Source: Snodgrassella alvi (lineage in GTDB: Bacteria; Pseudomonadota; Gammaproteobacteria; Burkholderiales; Neisseriaceae). Taken from it: 64,000 nt of DNA. How positions within the stretch are numbered: the stretch's first letter is position 1; each line of letters begins with the position of its first letter. Made by a program: the position numbers and the translations under genes. Under the pieces are notes generated by a model that was given only the letters and a program-made list of their open reading frames with translations, made no database searches and had not been told where the DNA came from. Positions 55,684 through 64,000 of this stretch are shown one piece after another. The stretch covers positions 31,659 to 95,658 of the forward strand of contig NZ_MEIR01000059.1 of the NCBI RefSeq assembly GCF_002777825.1, read 5' to 3'.

Positions 55684-56472
55684 TTATTGATGTGAATCAC
55701 CGAATAGCGAAAGCTGATCTAAAAGTGACACAGCGTAAGTACCTAATCCTTGTTGTTTATTCGCCAGCTCACCCGCCTGTTTCATCATATAACAAGCAGA
55801 AGCCGTGGCTAATAAGGCATCAGTAGATACTGCAATAAAAGCAGCAACCATGGCCGATAGTGAACAGCCTGTTCCCGTCACTTTAGTTAAATTAATATCA
55901 CCGCCTGCTATACTATAAGTATTATGACCATCTGTTACATAATCAACATCGCCTGTAATAGCAATGATAGTTTGATATTTTTGGGCGAGTAAATTAGCTG
56001 CATTTAAAGCTGATTCAGTCGAGTCTTGACTGTCTGGTCCCTTTGAAGAAGAATTTTGCCCGCTTAATGCTAATATTTCTGAAGCATTACCGCGAACAAC
56101 AGTTGGTTTTAATAATAATAATTGATGAGCAATATTTAAGCGATAAATTAGAGCAGAGCCGACTGCTACCGGATCTAAAACCCAAGGTAATTGTTTTTTC
56201 TGGGTTTCAGCAGCTGCCAGTAACATACTTTTAGCAGTATTGTTGTTAATCGTGCCAATATTAACTAATAAACTATTTGCAACATTGACAAAAGCAGTGA
56301 CTTCTTGCTCAGCAATAACCATTGCCGGTGATGCCCCGATAGCAAGTAGCACATTAGCCGTAAAATTCTGTACTACATCATTAGTAATGCAATGTACCAG
56401 TGGGCGTTGATCCTTAACACGTTTAATAAAAGGCATGGCTTGCGCAGCTTGCAATGGTTTTACTACAGACAT
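55684..56472 (-). CDS. thiM: Hydroxyethylthiazole kinase
   Basis: ThiM phosphorylates 4-methyl-5-(2-hydroxyethyl)thiazole for thiamine salvage. The 262-residue ribokinase-fold protein has PLVHCITNDVVQNFTANVLLAIGASPAM, WVLDPVAVG, VVRGNASEILALSG and the anion-hole motif KVTGTGCSLSAMVAAF with the catalytic cysteine. It heads the thiM-thiE pair, with the TPP riboswitch about 70 bp upstream. A short hydrophilic insertion (SSKGPDSQDSTES) lies near the middle. AT-rich codon use. Confidence 0.94.
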   Translation of the reverse strand: MSVVKPLQAAQAMPFIKRVKDQRPLVHCITNDVVQNFTANVLLAIGASPAMVIAEQEVTAFVNVANSLLVNIGTINNNTAKSMLLAAAETQKKQLPWVLDPVAVGSALIYRLNIAHQLLLLKPTVVRGNASEILALSGQNSSSKGPDSQDSTESALNAANLLAQKYQTIIAITGDVDYVTDGHNTYSIAGGDINLTKVTGTGCSLSAMVAAFIAVSTDALLATASACYMMKQAGELANKQQGLGTYAVSLLDQLSLFGDSHQ

Positions 56473-56538
56473 ATTCTTTCCTTATTAATAATTTTTCAAT
56501 ATCGGGAAGAATTTGCCAATTTACAATGAATATGGCTT

Positions 56539-56622
56539 AGACTTCCCTACGCTGGTATAACCCAGATCAGGTTCAGCGGGTAAAATCTCAGTTTTTGGTT
56601 CAAACAAAAACACCCCGAGTCG
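56539..56622 (-). promoter_or_regulatory. TPP riboswitch (THI element)
   Basis: On the minus strand the order is GACTCGGGGTG, a short variable arm, CTGAGA, then ACCCGCTGAACCTGATCTGG and GTTATACCAGCGTAGGGAAGTC. These are the conserved TPP-aptamer segments, including CTGAGA and CTGAACCTGATC. It lies about 70 bp before thiM, so thiM-thiE should be turned off when thiamine pyrophosphate is plentiful. Confidence 0.95.
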
Positions 56623-57168
56623 AAACAATTATCAAAACAACGAATTTATTATGAACTGACTAACGACCTTAAACAAGTTATTCTAATCATCTTCCACATT
56701 ATTAATACTTACTCAGTCTGGTAAGAAGATTATCAGGCAGTGATTGCCTGCGGCCGATCAATCAGTTTAATCACAATATCTCATCCAACAGCGCCAATAA
56801 TGGCCTCTAAGAGTAATTTAACTTATTAAAATTTTACTAATCGTATTAATGTTTACCTTTAGTAAGCACTTTAATAATTTCAGATTCCCTTTGCTTGTTC
56901 AGATGAACAGCTATGTTAAATTGTCCATTCAAAACAGCATCTGGGCAATTTTAATTTGGTCAGTGAAATTTTATCATTACCCAAAGGCATAGTTTTGTCA
57001 GCGGTAAACATGTACTATATCTGATAAGCATCATTTATATAACGCACACTTTGGTATCGTCGAACATACTTAATGGCTGATGCTGTTCAACTGTCAGTAG
57101 CGCAGATGCCACCAGTTTCAGATAATTCATCCTGCTTTTAGAGTTCATACCACAGCAGCCAGTACAGA
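56623..57168. other. AT-rich intergenic region between the TPP riboswitch and metR
   Basis: No gene supported. The part near 56640-56720 should hold the promoter of the thiM leader on the minus strand. I see no clear terminator of metR. Confidence 0.4.
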
Positions 57169-58101
57169 TTAATCAGGTGTACTAAGCGGGCTCAGCCCCG
57201 GTAAATCAGCAAAACTGCGTTCGCGTACAATCTGGCAGAAATTGTCCAGATAGCTTTTATTACCATCAGATTCGCGTATTGCAGCATATAACTCACTTTG
57301 CAGCGGAATATCGCCAATCTGCCGTGCTACCACATAACCCTTTTCCAGATACGGCATCACCGTCCAGTAAGGTAAGGCAGCAATACCGCGCCGGCTTGAT
57401 ACTAGCTGAATAATAGCAATAGTTAACTCACTATTGCGGCGCGCCGGCTGCACACCAGCCGGTTTTAATACCTTGCGCAGTAAATCCAGCATATCGTCCG
57501 GTACCGGATAAGTGATAAGCGTTTCATCCACAAAATCCTGTGCCTGCCATACGCTTTTAGCAGCCAGCGGATGATCCTTGGCACAAATACCCACCATTTC
57601 ATAAGCAAACAGCGGTTGAAAAATAATTCCTGGCTGCGGCGCATATTCAGACACAATCGCCAAATCAGCCCGATGCGTCAGCAACAGCCCCACTGGGTCT
57701 GCCTGAAAGCCGGACACAATATCCAGCTCCACTTTTGGCCACAGCGGCCGGAAAGCATCCATGGCCGGCATCAGCCAGTCAAAACAGGTATGACATTCCA
57801 CCGCTACGCGCAGCTCCCCTGCTTCCCCCTCAATAATCTGCGCTATATCCAGCTCGGCTACCGTTACCAGTGGCATAATTTCGCGTGCCAGTTGCAACAA
57901 ACGCACACCAACCGGCGTAAAGTGAATTGGGTTGGACTTACGCTCAAACAGCGGAGTACCATAAAATTGTTCCAGAACACGAATCTGATGTGACAGCGCA
58001 GACTGGGTTAGAAAAACCCGCTTGGCAGCCATTGATACACTACCGGTTTCTTCCAGAGCCAGCAAAGTGCGCAAATGACGCAGTTCAATAATCGACTCCA
58101 T
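57169..58101 (-). CDS. metR: LysR-type regulator MetR
   Basis: A 310-residue LysR-family activator of methionine genes that responds to homocysteine. The ATG at 58099-58101 is chosen because AGGTGG is well placed; a GTG three codons earlier is possible. The N-terminal helix-turn-helix reads LALEETGSVSMAAKRVFLTQSALSHQIRVLEQFYG. The effector domain has AVECHTCFDWLMPAMDAF, which closely follows the MetR consensus, and IAALPYWTVMPYLEKGYV. It is transcribed divergently from metE with 297 bp between them, the classic metR-metE arrangement. Confidence 0.92.
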   Translation of the reverse strand: MESIIELRHLRTLLALEETGSVSMAAKRVFLTQSALSHQIRVLEQFYGTPLFERKSNPIHFTPVGVRLLQLAREIMPLVTVAELDIAQIIEGEAGELRVAVECHTCFDWLMPAMDAFRPLWPKVELDIVSGFQADPVGLLLTHRADLAIVSEYAPQPGIIFQPLFAYEMVGICAKDHPLAAKSVWQAQDFVDETLITYPVPDDMLDLLRKVLKPAGVQPARRNSELTIAIIQLVSSRRGIAALPYWTVMPYLEKGYVVARQIGDIPLQSELYAAIRESDGNKSYLDNFCQIVRERSFADLPGLSPLSTPD

Positions 58102-58152
58102 GTTTTCCACCTTTGCTTAACATTATTACTTCGAACATAAGTTAAAGAATTC

Positions 58153-58212
58153 ATAAACAGCCACACTGTTTATAAATGAAAGTTATATGGCTATCATAAT
58201 TATTACTTTCAT
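58153..58212. promoter_or_regulatory. Inverted repeats in the metR-metE intergenic region
   Basis: ATAAACAG (58153-58160) and CTGTTTAT (58166-58173) form a palindrome with a 5-bp centre. ATGAAAGT (58176-58183) and ACTTTCAT (58205-58212) form a second, wider inverted repeat. Such elements are candidates for MetR operators; the enteric TGAA-N5-TTCA form is not seen exactly. Confidence 0.45.
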
Positions 58213-58398
58213 GACAGCCATTTATCTATTTTAAGACTAAACAATCACATACCATATCATATTCTCGCATTGCATTGTACTGAAATACAGTATTAAAAAT
58301 ATTCATACGGAACCGCAAAATTTATCGCTTGTCGTCATGTCATAACTCACGCACACTGATAATTATTGAAATTCATCATCGCATAGGGAGAAATAAAT

Positions 58399-60672
58399 AT
58401 GAATACATTCCATCTGTCTGGTTACCCACGTGTTGGCGCCAAACGCGAACTAAAATTTGCGGTTGAAGCCTTCTGGAAAGGCAGTAAAAGTGAAGCCGAG
58501 CTGCGCCAGACTGCCGCCGATATACGCCAGAAAAACTGGGCTACCCAGATTGCTGCCGGTGCAGACTTGCTGCCTGTAGGTGATTTTTCCTATTACGACC
58601 ACGTACTGGATACCCTGTGTGCACTCGGAGCCATTCCCGCACGCTTCGGTTTTGATGCAGCTAGCCTGACACTAACCCAGTATTTTGAACTGGCACGTGG
58701 TAATGCCACTCAGGTAGCCATGGAAATGACCAAATGGTTTGATACCAACTACCACTACATTGTGCCTGAATGGCATCAGAACACCAGCTTCAAAGCCAAC
58801 GCAGCAAACCTGATTGCCCAAATAGAAGAAGCCAAAGCCACCGGTCATGATATCAAACCCACACTAGTAGGCCCGCTTACCCTATTATGGCTGGGTAAAG
58901 AAAAAGATGCCGGCCATAACCGGCTGCAATTATTGCCGCGCCTGTTGCCTGAATACCAGAAACTTTTGCGTGAGCTGGCTAATGCTGGTGTCGACTGGAT
59001 TCAGATTGATGAACCCATTCTTGCTGTCGATATTACCCGTGAATGGCTGGATGCTTTCGCACCGACCTATCAGGAACTGGCCATCACCGGCACACGTATC
59101 ATTATTGGTACTTATTTTGGCAGTGTGGCCGAACACCTAAATTTACTGAAAAGCCTGCCAGTAAACGGCGTACATATTGATTGTGTACGTGCACCGGAAC
59201 AGTTGGCTGAATTTGCCAATGCATGGCCGGAAAATAAAGTACTGTCTGTTGGCCTGATTGATGGGCGCAATGTCTGGCGTGCCAATCTGCGTGAAGTGAT
59301 TGACTTGCTAGCGCCGGTTGCTACCCAGCTAGGCAATAACTTATGGATTGCCCCGAGCTGCTCGCTGTTACACAGCCCGCAGGATTTAAGTGTAGAAGAG
59401 AAACTTAACCCCGAAATCAGAAACTGGCTTGCCTTTGCTGCCCAGAAATTGCAGGAACTGGGTATCATCAAACAGGCACTGGCACACGGTAAAGACACCG
59501 TACAGGATGCGCTTGCCGCTTCCGATGCGGCGGCGGCCGGACGCAAAACCAGCAAACTGATTCATAATGACAAGGTTGCAGAGCGCGTAGCCAGCCTGCG
59601 CGCTCATGCCGACCAGCGCCATAGCCCGTTTGCACAGCGGATTGAAAAACAGCAGGCATGGATGAATCTGCCCTTGCTGCCAACCACGACCATTGGCTCA
59701 TTTCCACAAACTCAGGAAATCCGTCAGGCACGTGCTGCCTTTAAAAAGGGTGAGCTGAGCGCAGCTGATTACGAAGCAGCCATGAAACAAGATATTGCCT
59801 ACTGTGTTAAACAGCAGGAACAACTGGATATCGATGTACTGGTGCATGGTGAGGCCGAACGCAACGATATGGTGGAATACTTTGGTGAGCAGCTGGATGG
59901 CTATTGCTTCACACAATATGGCTGGGTACAAAGTTACGGCTCCCGCTGTGTTAAACCCCCGATTATTTTTGGTGATGTGGCACGTCCCAAAGCCATGACC
60001 GTTGCCTGGTCTGCCTATGCCCAATCACTGACCAACCGGCCGATGAAAGGTATGCTAACCGGACCAGTAACCATGATGAAATGGAGCTTTGTGCGTAACG
60101 ACGTACCATTAAGTCTGGTATGCAAACAGATTGCACTGGCACTGAATGATGAAGTACTGGATCTGGAAAAAGCCGGCATCCGCGTTATCCAGATTGATGA
60201 GCCAGCCATTCGTGAAGCCTTGCCGCTGAAACGTGCACAATGGGATGAGTATCTGGCCTGGGCATGCGAATCATTCCGCCTTACTTCAACCGATGCCGAC
60301 GACAGTACCCAGATTCACACCCATATGTGCTATTCCGAATTCAACGATATTCTGCCAGCCATTGCCAGTATGGATGCTGATGTCATTACTATTGAAACTT
60401 CACGTTCCGATATGGAATTACTGGATGCCTTTGTTAAATTCAGCTATCCGAATGATATCGGCCCCGGCGTTTACGATATCCACAGCCCGCGTGTACCTAC
60501 CGAAGCAGAAGTAGAACACCTGCTGCGAAAAGCACTGAAAGTAATCGACCAGCGTCGTTTGTGGGTAAATCCGGATTGTGGCCTGAAAACCCGCGGCTGG
60601 CCAGAAACCACCGCAGCACTAGAAATCATGGTTAAAGTAACCAAAAAACTGCGCGACGAATTAAGCGCCTAG
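58399..60672 (+). CDS. metE: Cobalamin-independent methionine synthase
   Basis: MetE transfers the methyl group from 5-methyltetrahydropteroyltriglutamate to homocysteine. The 757-residue protein has two barrels, typical in length. The N-terminal half starts [19 protein letters not shown]. In the C-terminal catalytic half, the zinc ligands are the histidine and cysteine in HTHMCYSEF and the cysteine in [11 protein letters not shown] (about residue 727), with the intervening glutamate in [17 protein letters not shown] precedes the ATG. Control by the divergent MetR is expected. A strong terminator follows. Confidence 0.97.
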   Translation: MNTFHLSGYPRVGAKRELKFAVEAFWKGSKSEAELRQTAADIRQKNWATQIAAGADLLPVGDFSYYDHVLDTLCALGAIPARFGFDAASLTLTQYFELARGNATQVAMEMTKWFDTNYHYIVPEWHQNTSFKANAANLIAQIEEAKATGHDIKPTLVGPLTLLWLGKEKDAGHNRLQLLPRLLPEYQKLLRELANAGVDWIQIDEPILAVDITREWLDAFAPTYQELAITGTRIIIGTYFGSVAEHLNLLKSLPVNGVHIDCVRAPEQLAEFANAWPENKVLSVGLIDGRNVWRANLREVIDLLAPVATQLGNNLWIAPSCSLLHSPQDLSVEEKLNPEIRNWLAFAAQKLQELGIIKQALAHGKDTVQDALAASDAAAAGRKTSKLIHNDKVAERVASLRAHADQRHSPFAQRIEKQQAWMNLPLLPTTTIGSFPQTQEIRQARAAFKKGELSAADYEAAMKQDIAYCVKQQEQLDIDVLVHGEAERNDMVEYFGEQLDGYCFTQYGWVQSYGSRCVKPPIIFGDVARPKAMTVAWSAYAQSLTNRPMKGMLTGPVTMMKWSFVRNDVPLSLVCKQIALALNDEVLDLEKAGIRVIQIDEPAIREALPLKRAQWDEYLAWACESFRLTSTDADDSTQIHTHMCYSEFNDILPAIASMDADVITIETSRSDMELLDAFVKFSYPNDIGPGVYDIHSPRVPTEAEVEHLLRKALKVIDQRRLWVNPDCGLKTRGWPETTAALEIMVKVTKKLRDELSA

Positions 60673-60698
60673 CTCCAGATTAATTCTGTACAACCCAG

Positions 60699-60727
60699 CC
60701 ACCCCAGTAAAACCGGGGTGGTTTTTT
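60699..60727 (+). terminator. Terminator of metE
   Basis: CCACCCC (60699-60705) pairs with GGGGTGG (60715-60721), followed by TTTTTT. Confidence 0.92.
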
Positions 60728-61309
60728 GTAACTGTTCCATCATCAATGTTCAGGTAAATATCAGAAAAACTTATCGGAATAAATCAATTAAGATAAAAAG
60801 CAGAGATAAAAGCCCCGGCATCAGGCAGGCGCATATAGGCAGATTTCCACAATAATCATGTAGTCTGTTGCATATTTACTATAAAGCTGCAACAAAAACG
60901 GAACATACGGCTCTGCTTAGATTGAATGCAAGCCGCTTGCATACTACTAGCAAACAAACCAGCATATACACAGGTTATCTAGAGTGCACAATTATATTAT
61001 TGCCAGTTGAAAATATTGCAGTTTTCTGACCAAAGCATCCTATTACCGCCGCGATTAGCCATAGTGTAACGACAAATTTAATTAATACCGATGAGACAAA
61101 TATTAAATGCTTACAGCTCAGCTCTTAAAATAATAGTGTGGCTGAATAGTAATTGATTGACGATATAATTTTGGCAAAGTACTATTTTACAGTAATATCT
61201 AAGAAGTAAAGAAACAGCTACATAAAGAATAGATTCATCTAAGCGCCTTACAAAGCCATAATTTATTATGGAGAAATTTTATACTTAACCATTATTTAAA
61301 GGAAAAAAA
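60728..61309. other. Intergenic region before the PAAR gene, with a 17-bp palindrome
   Basis: No gene supported. ATGCAAGC-C-GCTTGCAT at 60926-60942 is a perfect palindrome of operator size, about 370 bp before the PAAR start. AT content rises sharply to the right of about 61080, where the low-GC accessory block begins. Confidence 0.45.
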
Positions 61310-61807
61310 TTGGCTAAGGGATATTTTTTAAGGGTTGGAGATCGCACCACTTGTGGTGGCAAAATAATCAGTGGCGACAGCATGATTTTATGGCATGGAG
61401 TTGCTTCCGCTTGGGAAGGAGATAAGGTTACCTGTGGACAACATAGCGGAACCTATCGCATATCAGGTGGTGTAAACAATATGTTTAGTCCCACCAGAAA
61501 ATTAGCCGGCTCAATCAGCAGCATCAGTACCTGCCCATGTAATGCACGTTTTATTCCAACAGTTACCGACAGTTATATTGATGAAACAATGTCCAAACCT
61601 GTTGTTGAGAGCATGCCGTATTCACGCAGCTTTTATATTCAATCGCCAGAAAATATTAAAACCTATGGTGTGGCTTATGCCATCAAAACCTCTTCACGTC
61701 TGGTAGAAGGTGAATCAAGCCAGGATGGCTATCTGGAGTCGATACAAACCCCACAGCCCGAGTCGGTGGAAGTAAGCTATTTTATTCAGACTAAATTAGG
61801 AATTTAA
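61310..61807 (+). CDS. PAAR-domain protein (type VI secretion spike tip)
   Basis: A 165-residue protein whose first ~90 residues form a PAAR domain: FLRVGDRTTCGGKIISGD, VASAWEGDKVTCGQHSGTYRISGG and a late STCPCNARF. PAAR proteins sharpen the VgrG spike and carry effectors into target cells. Residues 100-165 are an extension without a family I recognise. The start is TTG, with AAAGGAAA upstream. The next gene begins two bases after its stop, so the two are coupled. No other T6SS genes are in the window. Confidence 0.85.
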   Translation: MAKGYFLRVGDRTTCGGKIISGDSMILWHGVASAWEGDKVTCGQHSGTYRISGGVNNMFSPTRKLAGSISSISTCPCNARFIPTVTDSYIDETMSKPVVESMPYSRSFYIQSPENIKTYGVAYAIKTSSRLVEGESSQDGYLESIQTPQPESVEVSYFIQTKLGI

Positions 61808-61809
61808 CT

Positions 61810-62658
61810 ATGCCGGAATTGATTACCCATACCATGAAATCTGCGCCCAGAATTACCCTGAATGCAGATATTTTTTCCATAGATCAGATACCAGCCGCGA
61901 TGGACAATATGGGTTGGAAAGTAGCTCCGCAACTGATGCGGCACTGGTTTAGCGGAAAGCCGGCCAAAGGTTTTAATGAGATGGAAAAAAAAGCTTATAT
62001 GACTGGGCCCGCAATAAATATTCCATCACGACACGTTAACGATTCTATTGTGAAAATGGAATGGGCGTTGAGATATAAACCTGTGCAAAAAGGGTTTGTA
62101 AAATTAAAAGAAGACTGGGCAAGTAAAAAGGGACGCAGAGAGCTGCGCGAGCAGCTTGTAAAAAATAATGGTATTCTCAGACATTATAAAGATGTTAGAG
62201 AGATTGATGCATTTACTGTAGTAAATACAACTAAGATAGGCGATTATCTATGGGGCTTGGGTGAAACCATTAATGATTATTTCGGCGCAATAGGCAAAGG
62301 AAATTTAAAAGTTGCACCACAGGGGTATCAGGATAAATTTCAGGGTAAAGATGTTTTTATTACCGAGGCCATCGGATTTTATATCAAAGACAGCTATGAT
62401 TTTCTCGGTGATGAATTTCTCGGTATCTGGAATAAAAAAGGCATACTCAGCAAAAAACAGGCATTGCTATATATGAATGCCTATGAGCTGAAAAAGTGGA
62501 AATTTTTATATGATATGGGCATGCAATGGACAGTGCCCGTATATAACAAAGATTTCAGAGAATGGCAGCGCATAAGAAATACCGGCATAGATTTTATTGT
62601 TTTTTCAGATATTTTCTGGATGCCACCTTTACCTAAAGATAGAATTGTTGAATTATGA
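61810..62658 (+). CDS. PAAR-linked putative effector, DUF6402-like
   Basis: A 282-residue soluble protein, directly after the PAAR gene. It lacks a signal peptide and membrane segments. Distinct segments are DNMGWKVAPQLMRHWFSGKPAKG, NTTKIGDYLWGLGETINDYFGAIGKGNL and FITEAIGFYIKDSYDFLGDEFLGIW. From memory this resembles the DUF6402 family, whose members sit beside PAAR or VgrG genes; that assignment needs a profile search. The position argues for cargo of, or an adaptor to, the PAAR protein. No catalytic residues could be identified. Confidence 0.6.
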   Translation: MPELITHTMKSAPRITLNADIFSIDQIPAAMDNMGWKVAPQLMRHWFSGKPAKGFNEMEKKAYMTGPAINIPSRHVNDSIVKMEWALRYKPVQKGFVKLKEDWASKKGRRELREQLVKNNGILRHYKDVREIDAFTVVNTTKIGDYLWGLGETINDYFGAIGKGNLKVAPQGYQDKFQGKDVFITEAIGFYIKDSYDFLGDEFLGIWNKKGILSKKQALLYMNAYELKKWKFLYDMGMQWTVPVYNKDFREWQRIRNTGIDFIVFSDIFWMPPLPKDRIVEL

Positions 62659-62679
62659 AGAAATAACCTTAAATATTCT

Positions 62680-62793
62680 TTGGTTTTATTGCTTGTGTTA
62701 GCTCTTTGGGTTGTTTGTTATTTTCTGCACTACCCTTTAGATCAGCAGAATTATGGTTCTATCTATATAATTCCTAAAGACAGATATGATTAG
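62680..62793 (+). pseudogene. Possible small membrane-protein gene or remnant
   Basis: A 37-codon frame from a TTG reads LVLLLVLALWVVCYFLHYPLDQQNYGSIYIIPKDRYD, i.e. one membrane segment and a short tail. A few bases upstream, ATGAAGAAA is followed at once by a stop. A one-base change would join it to this frame as MKK plus a membrane segment, as in the paralogous proteins downstream. It may be a decayed first member of that set. No ribosome-binding site supports the short frame itself. Confidence 0.3.
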
Positions 62794-62867
62794 ATTGATT
62801 TAACAGAAAAACCAGACAAGGCAAAATTATTAATATGGTGGTAATAATTGTGCTGATAGGTCTGAAA

Positions 62868-63347
62868 ATGAAATCAAACCATAGGAAAGAAAAAGTGAAA
62901 GACAATAATGCTTTTGCTGTATTTATTACAACTGTTTTGCAGAAAAATAGCAATTTTATTAAAAAATTAATATTTATAATTTTAACCATAGCTATGCTGA
63001 TATGGTTGTTTTTTTTCTCCTCATCCAGCTTTTATGGTGATTTTAATTTGCATTACACCAAAGAGGGCGATGATGGTGAGTATTACTTAAATATGTATCA
63101 ACATCTGCCCACCACACCGATTGCGGTCTATAAGCTGATAGATGGATACGACAAATATTTTTGGGTTTTATATAACAAAGATGGCAAGGAAATATGGCAT
63201 TCACCTCATTATGCCTATTTAAATGATACGATAGGTGGTTTGGTTATTCCTACTAAAAAAAGCAATTTATTAAGGTATAGAAGTAATGGTGGATGGGAAA
63301 CCGTCGATTTAACAGATAAAATTAATCAAGTAAACGGTAAAAAATAA
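62868..63347 (+). CDS. Small membrane protein, first of a tandem paralogous set
   Basis: A 159-residue protein starting at the ATG 62868; an ATG 33 bases upstream is possible but less well placed. One strong membrane segment (LIFIILTIAMLIWLFFF) is followed by SSSSFYGDFNLHYTKEGDDGEYYLNMYQHLPTTPI and a soluble domain. I do not recognise a family. Tandem paralogues after a PAAR/effector pair suggest immunity proteins anchored in the inner membrane; this is inference from position. Low GC. Confidence 0.7.
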   Translation: MKSNHRKEKVKDNNAFAVFITTVLQKNSNFIKKLIFIILTIAMLIWLFFFSSSSFYGDFNLHYTKEGDDGEYYLNMYQHLPTTPIAVYKLIDGYDKYFWVLYNKDGKEIWHSPHYAYLNDTIGGLVIPTKKSNLLRYRSNGGWETVDLTDKINQVNGKK

Positions 63348-63414
63348 GGAAATCAGCATAGATGGTTAGCAGTGAATTTAGCCAGCCTATCATCAGGTAG
63401 TGGAGTTTTAGATA

Positions 63415-63813
63415 ATGAAAAAATTGATAAAAATCATAAAAGGGATATGCTATTTTGCATTTTTTTACTGGTTATGCCTGTTTTCATCATCCAGTTTTTA
63501 TGGAGATTTTAATCTTTATACAACAGTAAGGAGTGATAGTGGCGAGTATTATGCCAATATATATAAACATTTGCCCACATCACCTATTTCTATAGTGCAA
63601 ATACTGGGAGGTAATAAATACTTCACTGTTTTATATAATAAAAAAGGAGAAGAGCTGTGGAGGGTATCTTACTTTGACTATATTGGTGAGGAATCACTGT
63701 TTGATATGATGGCTTTTCCTGATGAAACAAATAATGTCTTTTTTTGCCCAACAAATCATGGGCTAGATGGGCATGATTTTTCTGAGACCATACGTAATCA
63801 TAAATTACAGTAA
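63415..63813 (+). CDS. Small membrane protein, second of the tandem set
   Basis: A 132-residue paralogue: membrane segment IIKGICYFAFFYWLCLF, then SSSSFYGDFNLYTTVRSDSGEYYANIYKHLPTSPI, YFTVLYNKKGEELWRVSYFDYIG and a shorter C-terminus. It matches the first copy in the block FYGDFNL-x-YT ... GEYY-x-N-x-Y-x-HLPT-x-PI and in YNK-x-G-x-E-x-W, but differs widely elsewhere. Low GC. Role unknown, possibly immunity. Confidence 0.7.
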   Translation: MKKLIKIIKGICYFAFFYWLCLFSSSSFYGDFNLYTTVRSDSGEYYANIYKHLPTSPISIVQILGGNKYFTVLYNKKGEELWRVSYFDYIGEESLFDMMAFPDETNNVFFCPTNHGLDGHDFSETIRNHKLQ

Positions 63814-63834
63814 ATCATTTTATATAAGCGGCTT

Positions 63835-64000
63835 ATGAAAAAGATATTGCTAAAGCTCATTATTTTATCTTCATCTTGTCTGGCTATTGTATGGTTACTG
63901 TTGTTTTCATCATCCAGCTTTTATGGTGATTTTAATTTGTATTACACCAAAGAGGGCGATGATGGTGAGTATTACTTAAATATGTATCAACATCTGCCCA
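63835..64000 (+). CDS. Small membrane protein, third of the tandem set, cut by the window edge
   Basis: The frame opens at ATG 63835 (MKKILLKLIILSSSCLAIVWLLLF, a membrane segment) and continues SSSSFYGDFNLYYTKEGDDGEYYLNMYQHLP to the end of the window. The DNA of the last ~90 bases differs from the equivalent part of the first copy at only about one position, so these two were duplicated or converted recently. Confidence 0.75.
   Translation, partial: MKKILLKLIILSSSCLAIVWLLLFSSSSFYGDFNLYYTKEGDDGEYYLNMYQHLP

Overview
The window reads as a chromosomal segment of a Neisseriaceae beta-proteobacterium, moderately AT-rich and most like a gut symbiont of the Snodgrassella/Kingella side of the family. 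The grounds are the gene families, a copy of the Kingella-type DNA-uptake 12-mer AGGCAGCCTGAA, two trimeric autotransporter adhesins with extended signal peptides, and small PAAR-linked gene clusters. The genus is an inference. No rRNA and no CRISPR array was seen.

Left part (1-12.9 kb): a queuosine-precursor unit (preQ1-I riboswitch, queF, partial yhhQ), aroG, the divisome ABC pair ftsEX, grxC-secB, an MHS-family transporter, a sulfate-binding lipoprotein, cysI, a DUF1653 protein, mnmE, an FKBP rotamase and a D-2-hydroxyacid dehydrogenase. From 12.9 to 22.3 kb three paralogous DUF2827 (glycosyltransferase-like) genes lie directly downstream of a 1934-residue trimeric autotransporter.

Centre (22.3-33 kb): housekeeping genes (tRNA-Gly(CCC), purD, yigZ-type, ltaE, etfA, etfB, trmO, lpxC, a roadblock-like gene) are separated by unusually long AT-rich intergenic stretches. 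These carry many perfect DnaA boxes (TTATCCACA), and a perfect parS site (TGTTTCACGTGAAACA) lies between ltaE and etfA. A second, 15/16 parS lies inside mnmE. Strand composition of sampled genes also flips across this zone: plus-strand genes are C-rich on the left and G-rich on the right. Together this suggests the chromosomal replication origin, most likely in the etfB-trmO intergenic region (about 29.0-29.97 kb).

A second trimeric autotransporter (33.2-39.1 kb) lies in inverted orientation on the other side of this zone. It shares a nearly identical block of about 1.45 kb with the first, so the pair forms a large inverted repeat roughly centred on the putative origin. Two inverted copies of one IS3-family element follow (39.25-42.02 kb), both mutated, flanking a small orphan gene.

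Right part (42-64 kb): patatin-like lipase, CynX-type transporter, MoeB/ThiF-like adenylyltransferase, TsaC/YrdC protein, ispA-xseB, an RNase II-type nuclease, dnaJ, HIT protein, uvrD, a TPP-riboswitch-controlled thiM-thiE pair, divergent metR/metE, and at the right edge a PAAR protein, a DUF6402-like protein and at least three tandem paralogous small membrane proteins. The last group looks like a type VI secretion effector/immunity-type cassette running off the window.
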